Of a stretch of 64,000 nucleotides of DNA, positions 1-11,891 are shown in pieces. This DNA comes from Filosporella fistucella (taxonomy: Eukaryota; Ascomycota; Leotiomycetes; Helotiales), in NCBI GenBank assembly GCA_030077755.1, contig JAQJZZ010000007.1, forward strand, positions 744,001 through 808,000, given 5' to 3'. The notes beneath the pieces are model-generated. The model did not search any database and was not told the DNA's origin. It was given only the letters and a program-made list of their open reading frames with translations. Positions within the stretch are counted from its first letter, which is position 1, and the number at the start of each line of letters is the position of its first letter. The position numbers and the translations under genes were made by a program.

Positions 1-1623
1 CGTTTTCTGCACTCTATCATACTGTATTGGCAATTGGGTGTCAGTATCGAGGCGGTGGTTCCTTTGAGCCCGGCGGAGGAACTGCGTGGAAGCTTTACGA
101 GGTGGCTCTAGCATCACTCTCCGAAGTTCTCGTCTCAAAGGAGCCATTATTAAGTGTTCAGGTCAGCTTTCTATAGCCACTATTTTTATCTGTACTGACT
201 GAATTGAAGGCAGTGCTTGCAATGGTATTGAATCCTTGCAACATAGTTTTGCATGAAACTAACGCCATCTTGTATAGGCCATATTTGCTCATAACTCATC
301 TTGCGTGCAAATAGGGAATATGCTGACTACGGAGGCAGCCAGAATGGCACAATCAATTGGTCTCAACAAAGCGGTTTATCACGGTCAGAACGAATCGGCA
401 TGTCACCGAACTTTCTGGGTAGTATTTATGCTGGAAAAATTGATCTCTTTTGCTTGTAACCAAACTTCTGTAAGCCTTTCCCCCCCTACTATTTGCATGC
501 ACTCCGCTCAAGAATATAGGTCTTAGCCGATTGTGATATTGGTACTCCAATCCCTGAGATCCCTGAAGCAGTCTTTGCTGGGTTCGACTGGTTTTACTCA
601 ATGAGTTGCTTTGGTCGGCTTATCTCTAAGGCGCATAGCACGCTCTTCTCTATCAGTGCGACTTTGATGCCGGCATACCTAATGCAGGCAGCCATTGATG
701 CGTTCAACTGTGAGCTCGAGCAATGGAAAAACTCTATACCGGATGATTTTCGACCTGGTATCCCTTTTCAGGCTTCGAAGTTTACGAACAGTAGCTCGAT
801 CGCGGTTGCGTTGAGAGTGCACTACCAATATCACAGTGTCGTCATTGCAATGTCTAGGCTCAGCCTAAGCCTCCGACTTAGTGAGTCTTGTCGTCCTATG
901 GCGGAAAGCAGGAAGGCGCTCTTGAATGCAGCACAAGTGATTGTTGAGGTGACGAGATACATTGATACCGAGGCATATACTCCGATTTGGTCAAAAATCT
1001 GTTGCTATTGGCGTGAAGATGGTTCTAACTGCAACAGGATTTTGGCGTCCATGCCCTTGACGGCTTTGTTCATTCTTTTCGATTTCATTGTACATAACCC
1101 GACTCACACGGAAACCAGGCGGAATATGTCTCTGCTGGGTGCTGTGGCTGGCTATTTCTGCCGTCTCGAATTTGCATCTGATGGAGCTTTGCAGACCTCT
1201 CTCCTGATGGACTTCGCCCACATTGCCCGGGATTATGTTCAGGACGTTGAGTCTGGCGTTTTGAATGGAGCGAATGGGTCCGGACATGTAGAAATTTCAC
1301 ATGAAACGAGTTTAGTCAATACGGATCCAGAAACTCCAGCCTTATCTCTCCCCGTAAGCACTTTGATAGCTATGCCATACCTGCTCATAGATTCCTCAAA
1401 GGTGATGCTGACTTGAAGAAATCATTAGGGATCTGATTTGGTCGACCAAGCACTTGGATACAGCTCCACTACCGAAGATTTCTGCTACCCAATTGAGAGC
1501 GTTCTATTTCCTATGGGGAGCATGTTCTCAGAGGGTTACGACCTGGGTGGTATTCTTGCAGGCTGTCCTCAGGAAATATCGGGTGTATCAGGTGAATGCA
1601 TTCCACAGAATGGGTATTCTTAG
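1..1623 (+). CDS. Fungal-specific transcription factor, C-terminal part (5' end outside window)
   Basis: The protein reads in one frame after joining 1-161, 210-224, 278-469, 520-1353 and 1429-1623, giving 464 visible residues. It carries the middle homology region typical of Zn2Cys6 regulators (Fungal_trans, PF04082), visible as SVQAVLAMAIF, then TEAARMAQSIGL, then FWVVFMLEKL. The DNA-binding zinc cluster would lie upstream of the window. All introns have GT-AG ends and a CTGAC/CTAAC-like branch site; the last (1354-1428, 75 nt) is a multiple of three and removes an in-frame TGA and TAG. The second visible exon is only 15 nt (AVLAM). The gene lies 634 bp upstream of, and on the same strand as, the FAD monooxygenase, so it may be a local regulator (inference). 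Confidence in the family is high and in the exact last exon moderate. Confidence 0.85.
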
Positions 1624-2257
1624 TAAATTTTATATACTATTCGTGTGTTTAATGTTCATTCTCAGCTGTTACTGCACGTTTCTGCCGTAACATGATTGAA
1701 ATCCCGAATACCGAGATGTTGACATGTCTCGGCAGCAAACACTTTGTTGGTGAGGTTAAACGTAAGACATTTCCAGGAAGCCCCTGGCTCGGTGTTTCGC
1801 TTATCGGAGTTTCGCTTCTCGGAATTTGGATTCGGAGCAGGAGATTCAGCTCGGTACTAACATGCGGGGACATTGAGGTCTCAAACAATGTGAATGTCTA
1901 TACCTTGTGTCAGCGTGCATTGGAAACCCAAAAATTTAAACCTATTTTTCTGAATCGGTGCCACTACTACACCAATATGAATGATTTGTTTCACGCTCCA
2001 ACTCTAGTGAATTGATTGGTCAATCTGCGATCTCATTCTCCAGCTCTATCATTCATCAAGCCGTCGTTAATTACAGGAGATTCAGAAAGTCTCTTGGCCA
2101 TCAACACAATCAAGACCGACCCCATCTTCTACTGATTCCTAAATTGAGTTTAAACCCCAGAAACCAATTTTCATATTTGAGTTAAGGGAGGAACAGTGCT
2201 TTTGGTCGAAGTGCGAGGTCATTGACATCTACTTCGAAAGCCTGCCTTTCTTTCACA
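1624..2257. other. Intergenic region, promoter of monooxygenase
   Basis: No convincing gene. A 107-codon open frame on the plus strand (1692-2015) has no recognisable domain and includes a short imperfect repeat (GVSLIGVSLLGI). The region presumably holds the 3' UTR of the transcription factor gene and the promoter of the downstream monooxygenase. Confidence 0.5.
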
Positions 2258-3573
2258 ATGAGCCAGATCCAAGATGTATAATTGTCCGAGCTCATTGACT
2301 ATAATTCTGGTCTAATTCATGCCATTCCTAGATCATCATTGTCGGAGCGGGCCCAGCTGGCTTGTTAGCAGCCCTGCAATTACACCGAGACAACAATATC
2401 TCCCCCGTCATCTACGAAATCCGCTCAGAGCCAACAACTCTTGGAGGAGCGATCGGTATCCCTTCCAACGGCTTACGGCTCCTTCATCGGCTTGGACTCT
2501 ACGATGCAGTGCGAGCACGAGGGGCGGAGACCTCAAACTTGGTGTTGCATGCGCTCAAGGGCCGTATTATGGGACATATCGACATGGTATCTTGGAGTAA
2601 GGCAAAAACAGGATTTGGATACTTGCGGATCCGGAGAACTGATCTAATGGAGGTCCTCTGTGAAGCTATCAAAAAGGCAAAAATCACAATTCATTACGGC
2701 AAAGCTCTAGTGCGGATTGACGAAGATGACCAAGGAGTTAGGGCAGTATTTTCCGACGGTACGATCAAACCAGCGTCCTTCCTCCTTGGCTGCGACGGCC
2801 TTCACTCTGCTGTCCGAAATATCTATGTCGACCCGGAATTTACTCCTGAATATTCTGGTATCTCAAACATATTTTCTCTAGTGCCCACCTCGGGGCTCCC
2901 TCGAGCTGCTGGATCGCTAGAAGGCCTGAACGCAACTCTGACTACGGATGGCCTCTTTGCACTAAGTCCCTGCACAACGCCTTGCGATACGATCTATTGG
3001 TTCTTTTCTCGTGAAGTTGAAATTCCTACTTCGGGTGACACACGCGATGGGTGGGAGGAGACGGGGAAGAAAGAAGTTGAGACTCTGAAAGATACCTTAC
3101 TAAATCTCGTAGGAGGGGCAGAAGGTGAATGGGGTGATATGCTGACGAAAGTGATTCGACAGACCGAAGTGCTCAAGTTCTACCCGGTGTATAGGATGCC
3201 TTTGGGTGGAAGATGGTCGAAAGGACGCTGTCTTCTCATTGGTGATGCCGCTCATGCGATGCAGCCTCATGCAAGCCAAGGAGTTTCGATGGTTTTGGAA
3301 GACATCGCCTTACTTTCTAAGCTTCTCAACAGAAGTGGAAGTTCTCTGCAAGAAATTTTCAAAGTCTACGAGGGGATACGGAGACCACGGGTAGATGAAA
3401 TGCACAAAACTGCAGACCGCAATGGCACAGTGCGCAAGAAGACTGGCCCCTGGCGGTTGTGGCTGACGGAGCTTGGGATATCAGTAGCCTTGTGGTTTTA
3501 TCGCCTCTTCAATTTGGATAAGCTGGGCATGGGACAGAAGCCATTAGCTTATGACATCGATGAGGAAAATTGA
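2258..3573 (+). CDS. FAD-dependent monooxygenase (salicylate hydroxylase-like)
   Basis: A 419-residue protein made from 2258-2275 and 2332-3573; the 56-nt intron (2276-2331) lies inside the dinucleotide-binding fold and is phase 0. The start ATG at 2258 gives MSQIQD followed by IIIVGAGPAGLLAAL, the N-terminal GxGxxG FAD-binding motif at about residues 7-21. A DG motif (GCDGLHSAVR) lies near residue 160 and the GD motif (LIGDAAHAMQPHASQG) near residue 310. This trio defines class A flavoprotein aromatic hydroxylases (PF01494), which use NAD(P)H and O2 to hydroxylate or epoxidise small molecules. Length fits the family (about 400-450). The C-terminus contains a hydrophobic stretch (LWLTELGISVALWFYRLF) that may attach it to a membrane. 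The substrate cannot be read from sequence. It ends 277 bp from the convergent permease gene. Confidence 0.92.
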
Positions 3574-3850
3574 ACGCGTTACAGAGTAATATCGTGCTTT
3601 TATACCACACTCCACTACTAGTACACAGAATGGGGATTAATATAACCGGATTCAAATTGGGCAATTTTTGGAATGATGTGACGCTTATATGGAAAACCTT
3701 GTGTGCTAAGTTCATCTATTGACGTTGCTCCTCTCGCAATAATACTGATTATCTCTATCTCTAATACACTCACTCATGCCGTTAATTGCGTATCAAGTGC
3801 TCCATAGATCTTCTTTGGAACAAAGAGTGCTCGATTCCTCATCGAAGCTC

Positions 3851-5457
3851 TCAACACATATGGCCAAAGGGGAGCAAGCGTGGCTTGTCACTTTTTATGC
3901 ACGTCGCAGCACACAACAGCCCACAACCTGCCAACATAGCCACTCCTGAGAAAACTTGTGCATACTCATACGCACCGCCCTTAATCTGGATCAATTGCCC
4001 TGCAATTGGTGGTCCCGTTAGTACCGCAAAGCTGACGATAGTAAAGACCATTCCCATCCTCGTGCCCGCCATGCTCAAATCCGTTGTAAGAGAGCTCAAT
4101 GTCGCAGGGAATAAGCTCTGGATGGCGGCACCTATGATTCCATAGACGACAGCCCAGGCATACATACCTGTTCTGGATGTGACTCCTATCCAGGCAAATG
4201 ATAGGACTGAGCTAACAATCACTGCTGGTATAAGCGTGTTCAGAGGGCCGAAATATCGATCTGCCAGGAAATTGGGTATAGTACGTCCAAGTATTCCAAC
4301 ACCATTCAAGACAATAAGTAGATTGCTAGACTCCTGACCTGAAAGGCCAAGGATTGTCCGTGCAAAAGAGCCAAGATAAAAGTAAGCAAAATACACTCCC
4401 CAGAAGTTCTGCATAGCATTAGCATTTTGCCCCAATGTGCCTAGTAGACCCCTTCGAAAGCTTACCAAAAACATCCCGACAGTAAATAACACATAAGTAG
4501 CGTCCTTGAAGCTCTTCCAATCGATCAGCGCGCCTGATTTTCTGGGTGGTACACGCGGCCGAATCCCAAAGTTACATATCAAGAGTGAGCCTAGTTGAAT
4601 AAAACCTAGGGTCCTCATCGTCCAAGCAAATCCGATCTTAGGAAGTAGATTTTGTACTAGAGCTGGAAAAAGCATCCCTCCAGTTGCACTACCTGCTGCA
4701 GAAATCCCAATTGCTAAGCTCTTCTTCTTACTGAAATACGTGCTCAACAAACTCATGCTTGGACAAAATAAACATCCATTTCCTAATCCACAGCAGACTC
4801 CTTGAGCAAGAAACAGCTGCCAGTACTTTGTAGATAAGGCGCTCATGAAGATCCCGAGCACCTCGAGACAGGAGCCAACAAGAAATACTGATCGAAAATA
4901 CCCCGCATCAGTAAGTCGTCCAGTAAACGTCCCGATGAAGAATAGGAGGAAAACCTGCATACTCCCTATCCATGAGATATCGCTGGGAGATCGATTGAGT
5001 GCGGCTACATAGTATGTCTGGAAGACTCCGAAGGAGTTTATAGCCCCCCATGTATTCATCATAACAAGGTGGCTAAGCGCGGCTGGAATCATGTTAGCTT
5101 AGGAACATAAAAGATAGTTGAAAGCGATGTCGAGACTTCCTTCCCCTAAATCTGGCTGGAATGCTTGAACATGTACCAAGTATCATATAGTCCTACATGT
5201 GAAAGCAAATACATACTTTGTATCCAGCCACTCCACCCACCGTCAGGAGGCGGCCCTGGATCCTTCCAACTCCTCTCACTCGGTATCCGAGACGAGGTAC
5301 CAGGGTATGTATCATCACCACTCTTGTCCCTTGTTGATTCAAGGTTCTTTTCTTTCGAAAATTGCTCCTCATTGAAAGGTATGCGTGAAGATTGGACATC
5401 GAGGTCCTCATCACGTGACTGAAAGAAGGCGCTCTGGGTAGAGCCTCTTTCTCTCAT
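3851..5457 (-). CDS. MFS monocarboxylate-type permease
   Basis: Exons on the minus strand are 5457-5217, 5082-4466 and 4408-3851, giving about 471 residues. The first intron (5216-5083, 134 nt) joins GWIQ to TALSHLVMMNTWG, restoring the usual first membrane segment of fungal monocarboxylate-porter (MCT/MCH) proteins. The second (4465-4409, 57 nt) is in frame, so it can be missed; removing it joins GMFL to NFWGVYFAYFYLGSF, the family's normal sequence. The hydrophilic N-terminal tail ends in the hallmark PPPDGGWSGW. Twelve hydrophobic segments follow, with INSFGVFQTYY at the start of the first. Such proteins carry monocarboxylates or related small acids across plasma or vacuolar membranes; the substrate here is unknown. 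It is convergent with the monooxygenase, which suggests shared metabolism (inference). Confidence 0.88.
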
Positions 5458-7417
5458 GTTGGAATCGCTTTGTGTTCTAACTGAAAAAAGTGTAATGTCA
5501 GGGTGCTATAATAGAAGCAGGGTAACAATATTTGCTGTGATTATGAAGATAACTACAATAGCAATTGATAAAGAAAACCCTTCTCGGGTTTCCGGCGTTT
5601 CGGAGATTGGGAATCGATCAAACTTTCATGAGCCACAGGGTATGCTCTGTCCGCATACAGAGCTGGCCGCTGAAACCTCTTTGCAATCTCCGCATAGTAT
5701 CTGTTGAAATCCACATTTTTCAGACGCCTTCATATCTAAAGATAAGCTACCACTCAATGCCTAGGAGACCTACTTAATTCTAGAGGATAACGTTCAATCC
5801 AGAAAAGTTCTTATTGATATGACCACCAACACTCTTGAGTTCTCTTAGGTTCCCTTCCTACTGAAATTTACACGAGCTCTGGATTATCTCTTGAACAATA
5901 CCTGTGAGGTCGGAATAATCTAGCAGAATAAATTTCCACGGCTGACCAAGCCAGATTTGAGATGTTGATGATCTTTGATATCACCTCCAATTCTCAATGA
6001 CCACGACAACATCTCAAGAGGCTTAACAAGAACAATTTGCCCAGCCGATTCCCACAGTTCTTGCGAAAGGCAAGTGAAGATGATAAATGATCAAAAAAAG
6101 GGGAGGGCATTGAACGGCTACTGAAGAACGACTAAGCTGGAGCTAACTCAAACAGCCTCAGTATTCGAGTACTCTCTAAACATCCAACACCCCATAATGC
6201 CCTAGCAACCACCCTCGTGCATCTTGGCGGATGTACTTCCCACAAGTAGCCTAGTGATCCGATTCAGCCGGGAATGTGTAATTGTGATCGAGTAGCCCGG
6301 GGTCTTTCAAAAGGAACATACCTATAGGGTTTCGTCCATATGCTACACATAGATCTATCCCTCAAAACCAGAGCTGATTTGATATTGAAGGCTATCCGAC
6401 CTTACTCTGAGTGGTGTTGTGGTTGTAGGGAACTACAACGTGGCATAGAAGATCATCAGCATGTCTCAAATCTAGCTTTGTGACACAGACAGATATTTTC
6501 CAGTAGAGTATTCAAGAGTCACGCATGTCCGCCAAGAGACAATCAAGAAACTACGTAAGAGTCACCCGGAAGAGATCATCCGGGGAGTGGCATATTAATC
6601 AAACTTATTGGATTGAGTCTCACCCATCAAGAATTATTTCCCCGTCATCAAACTAAAGTGCCGGTAGTGCTCCCAATTTTAATTACCTAACTCCCGGACT
6701 TGGAGAATGAGGACGTCGGAATATTCTCCTTGTATAGGACGTTGATTTCTCGCAGAAAGTCCAAACAAGAATTGGAAATCTAACAGCTAAGACCAATGGT
6801 GCTTGTAATCTGGAACCACTGAAAGTGCTGTGTAATTCAAAGTATGCTTGGTGACTTGTTTTGTCACAAATGTCCCGCTTCTATATCGTCAACCACGAGT
6901 TTCATAACCACGGAGGGGAAGTTGCAATTGACCAGGTAACTCTGAAGCAGGGTCGCTGTCCAAATCCATTGCTTTTTAGATTCTGAGTCTGCATGGATTT
7001 GGTAAGTTGGCCACTCTGAGAGAGCTCTCTATTTGCCTTGTGCTTCAGGCAATTATAAATATACCTAGAGTCACACCGAATGCCAGGATACTTTTCTCTG
7101 ACTCGATACTTGCCATCATTAATTTCTTCTATCTGAGAAAAGCCTATGACAGAAGTGATAAAAGCATCAGCTTTCTCTCTCCTCCATCATCTGCCCCAAA
7201 CCTCGAAAGGTTGTCGTTCAAAGCTCGCTAAGCTCAAGGGGGCAACACTAAGCCAATTTAGACTAGCGCCCACAAAAGTCACCGTGAACTTTTCAAATTG
7301 AAGATCACGACGAACAAAATCTACAACTTCAACTATTCGGACTCGACGTTTCAGTCTCCGCTCAAAACCGCGGTTAAATCGATTGATCCTCTTGTTCACC
7401 AAAATCTACTTCAAAAT
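5458..7417. other. Long intergenic region
   Basis: Roughly 2 kb between the divergently placed permease and ribosomal P2 genes. I see no coding pattern, RNA gene or repeat; open frames are short and lack splice-linked continuation. It presumably holds two promoters. A TATA-like AATTATAAATATACC lies near 7049. Confidence 0.5.
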
Positions 7418-7475
7418 GTAAGAGATCATTGTGCAGAGTGCGCAGTATTTAAGGCGCAGGAACTAATTGTCGCAG
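7418..7475 (+). other. Probable 5' UTR intron of the P2 gene
   Basis: A 58-nt segment starts GTAAGA, has an ACTAAT branch-like site and ends CGCAG just 8 bases before the ATG. Leader introns are common in fungal ribosomal-protein genes. Inferred from splice signals only. Confidence 0.5.
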
Positions 7476-7483
7476 CTACCAAA

Positions 7484-7926
7484 ATGAAGCACCTCGCAGC
7501 TTACCTTCTTCTCACCATCGGTGGTAACACCTCTCCTTCTGCCAAGGACGTCAAGGCTGTTCTCGAGTCTGTCGGAATCGAGGCTGATGATGAGCGTCTC
7601 TCCTCTTTGATCTCTGAGCTCAAGGGCAAGGATCTCGCTGAGGTATGGAATTACACATTTGGATAGGGCATGGGCAATGCTAATGGACTTACAGTTGATC
7701 GCTGAGGGATCAAGCAAATTGGCATCCGTCCCATCTGGTGGTGCCGGTGGTGCTGCTCCAGCTGCTGGAGGAGCTGCCGCTGGAGGCGCTGCTGCTGCCG
7801 AGGAGAAGGCCGAGGAGAAGGAAGAGGGTATGTTTTTACTCGGGCCCGGGCAATTGAGATATGCTGACAATTCTTGCAGAGAAGGAAGAGTCCGACGAGG
7901 ATATGGGTTTCGGTCTTTTCGATTAA
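7484..7926 (+). CDS. RPP2: 60S acidic ribosomal protein P2
   Basis: Exons 7484-7642, 7695-7827 and 7880-7926 encode 112 residues, normal for fungal P2. The N-terminus [15 protein letters not shown] and the segment [25 protein letters not shown] are the dimerisation domain of P2. An Ala/Gly-rich hinge follows, then a charged stretch and the conserved tail [11 protein letters not shown], which recruits elongation factors to the ribosomal stalk. Two introns of 52 nt each have GT-AG ends. P1 and P2 are paralogues; the [10 protein letters not shown] start points to P2. Serines in the acidic tail are known phosphorylation sites in the family. A head-to-tail neighbour is another ribosomal protein gene, uS19. 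Confidence 0.97.
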
Positions 7927-8623
7927 GCGATCAATTCACGTCAAAATGGATACGATGCACCGGATACTTCGATACAAAAGGACGCTTCTGGGAGAAGCTG
8001 TGCGGGCTTCGCATATCGATTGCATATCATGGGTGTAAGGGTCAGGATATACTGGTCCGCTCATGATTTTATGACAAGAATGAGTGATAGATGAGCAATG
8101 AAGTCGTGCTTCCTCCAAGATTTTGCCTAGTTATGAACGTGAAGTGAACTCCATATTATGCCAACTAAGTCCTTCATGCCATGCATCTAAAATGCCCAAT
8201 TGGCTTTCACAGTGCAGCAGCCGTAGAAGTTGTCAATGAACAAATGTGATATGGTCACGTGTGACTGGAGCTCAAGAGAACCTGGAATGCAAGAAGCCCA
8301 ATGATGAGAAGACCAACACGATGCAGAAGGTCTACTTTCAACCATGATTCCCTTGAAACGGTGTGTTTCATCCTGTCATAACACGTACGCTTTTGTCGTT
8401 CCATTTCTCTTTCTCAGCATTTCTCGTCCTCGAAGTCTCATATCCTGACCCCACAAACTTAGGTCTTCGTGCCCTACAGCCGCATCTTTCACGCTAATGA
8501 CTAAGCGAAGCGAACTGCAAATCTGGAAATCCACCACGCCAATAATTTTGAACCTCATCGCCAGAAACCCTTTCGCCTTTCGACCAGAATCGATTTGCGA
8601 AGTCATTACCAACTACCGCAATC
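7927..8623. other. Intergenic region between ribosomal protein genes
   Basis: About 700 bp holding the P2 3' UTR and the uS19 promoter. No other gene seen. A pyrimidine-rich tract (TTTCTCTTTCTC, about 8405-8416) lies about 200 bp upstream of the uS19 start. Confidence 0.5.
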
Positions 8624-9330
<707 letters not shown>

Positions 9331-11891
9331 ATGCTTGCTGTATGCTGGGTTTCAATGGATGGGATTGGTTTGGGTGCAATGGGATTTGGCATGTTTGTGA
9401 GCAGCAAATAGGCTGTGGCGAATATCAATAAAATCTTCGCATCCAAAATATTTTACTGCAGTGGTATATGGCGTGAATGTGACAATCTGAATCAATGCCC
9501 CCGCAAGGTAGATAGAATGCAGACGGCAGACAACGGCGATGTTGCAGGATCCAGAGTGCTACAACCGGATGCAGTCAGCGCACGAGTGTTTGAGCCTACC
9601 TATCCTATCAAAATGGCCATGATACCAAACTGCCCTGTGTTCCAACCTACGAATCCCATGCGTTCACTTTCCACACATCAAGTAAATATCGGTGCATCCC
9701 ATTGAACAGCATCAAACTGGACGATTTGGAAATGGAATCCTCTGACTCAAATCTTCATTCACTATGAAGCTCAAATGCTGTCACCTTTATAACCCCGCCT
9801 CCCCCAATCGCACAATAAACCACCTCAAAGATCAAGAGTGGCCGAAATGACGTGATTTATCGTTCGCATCTGACGAACAATTCTCATGTCCGAATGGTAT
9901 TCGCATGCCAGAGAACCATTTTCCATTCCTGACATCAATGTATCACTTTACCGGGTACACTTTCAAACAACCTTCGTCCGCATCAGCTCTTATGGACTTC
10001 CACCTCCGCCGCCACCAGCACCTGATGACAGATGATATTCATCACATTATTAGTATGAACTGGTAAACCTCCTTCTATTATCTGCTTCAGATTATTTGTA
10101 GAACTTCAACGTAAGCGGTATATGACAAGCGTAGCTCTGAAGCAGCAAAAGGGATGGTCAAGGGAGGTTTGAAATGGGCTTAATAGTTTCGGAATGCATA
10201 TTATTTTAAATTTGGTTCCGGAGGAGCTGATTGGGGCAAGTGGCTCAGGTTCTTTTTATTTTACCTTTATATGGATTTGCTAAAGAATAGAGATATGCAA
10301 TATGAGGAACACAGTCATACTGGCCATTGAATTCAATGTTGATACTTGAGCTCATATACAAGCAATACAACTTTCGACTTTGAAAATAGCCAAAGGGTTT
10401 GGGTTCGGGTGAAGCTTACTACAATCGTTTATCTTCTTAGCTTTGCTCAGAGAGCTACAAAATCAAAGCATGAAACTTAGAACGACCAGTTGTGAAGCCT
10501 GATCTGTTGCAAGTTTTTCATGAACCAAATCTCAGCCCAACGTAATTCCATTAAAGATGAGCAAAGTGGAAGGCACCGGTCAAGACGCTCCTGCACCATT
10601 CGTTGTTAAGCTGGTCCAGTCCATCTCATATGATTGATTCCCCAGCAGTATTTATAGGTTTAAGCAACTCTATCCAGAGAGAGCAGTCAAGGCGGATCAC
10701 ATGGATAGAACAAGAGCAGCTGGCATGACCTGTTATCATTTCTTTTGAAACCAAAGTTTACTATGATTTAATTCAATCTACAACCAGCCCGCCGTCAACC
10801 AACGATCAGTCGATGCTATCTTCTCCTATGTTACTTCCACACCTGTACCAGTTTCCATACAATGACTGCAGTGCCCGTAAAAGCTGATATGTCGATACAG
10901 AAATAAGGCAGGGTAAGCTGAAGCTACACATTAATTGGCATGTTACATTCATCTATTATAGCGGCCCTTTACTGAATATTGCGCGAGTCCCATGAACAGA
11001 AGCGTCCGCGAATCTTGCCAGAGCCTGGAAGCCATGTACATTAATGTATGGAAACACATTTTGGACTATCCAGAGAGTATCTTAAACACCTCGTCATAAA
11101 TTTTGATTGGAATCATGTAGAAGGAAGCACCGCTATCAGCACAATTCTGGCGAGGAAAAGTTTGGAATCAATTTGTAGAAACTTTGTACTCATTTGACAA
11201 ATTCAAAATACAGCCATGTAATGATCGCATGCTAAATTCATACATTCTAAATAATTCACTGGCGACACTATGTCTCAAGCAAATCACAAAATGCACATGG
11301 CGCTCTAAGAAACCTTTATTGAAGGTGATTGCAGACCAAGTTCACACGCAATAATCTATGATACAATCAAGGGGTCTGATTCAGCTACTAGTTGCGTGGG
11401 CAGCACCTTCATGCCAACTACTGCTGATGGGCAGACAAGTATGAGGTCACACCACCGTGAAATGTAATAGGTCAAAACATTAGGCGTAGCTTTCAATTGA
11501 AATGAAATACAGAAGGGATGCAAAAATACAGGGGGGAAAGTAACACTTTTGGTCGAAGGGGAGTGCAAAGCTCAACGCAGTGTTCTCGAAAATCTCTCAC
11601 GACATAGAACGCCAAGGAGGTATAGAGTGAGAAGTCCAATAGACCTCCAGAAAACATGTGACCGATTCGCCACTTCAAATCCACCGTCACCCTCAGTCTG
11701 AGAACACTTTTGCAAATGCACGAAACATTCTGCAGAAGTAGTGCTGTAACTTAACGCCATGTAAACCGGAGTGGAAACCCTGCAAGTAACATCGCCCTGA
11801 TCTGAACCGAAATACTCCAGAGTGCAGCGAATGAAATGTCGATTGGGTAGAGCTGGCACTATGCCTCGCAAATAAAGAACAAGCCGAGAGA
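9331..11891. other. 2.5-kb intergenic region without recognised gene
   Basis: Between uS19 and the convergent CCCH/NUFIP1-domain gene. Frames up to about 100 codons exist at 9150-9705 and 11356-11971 but overlap the 3' UTRs of flanking genes and show no domain or splice-linked continuation. The middle part (about 9.7-11.3 kb) is somewhat AT-rich and holds nothing I can identify. Confidence 0.45.

Noticed and set aside
1692..2015. 107-codon frame between the regulator and the monooxygenase
   Set aside because: No domain, start context or splice continuation; more likely 3' UTR and promoter.
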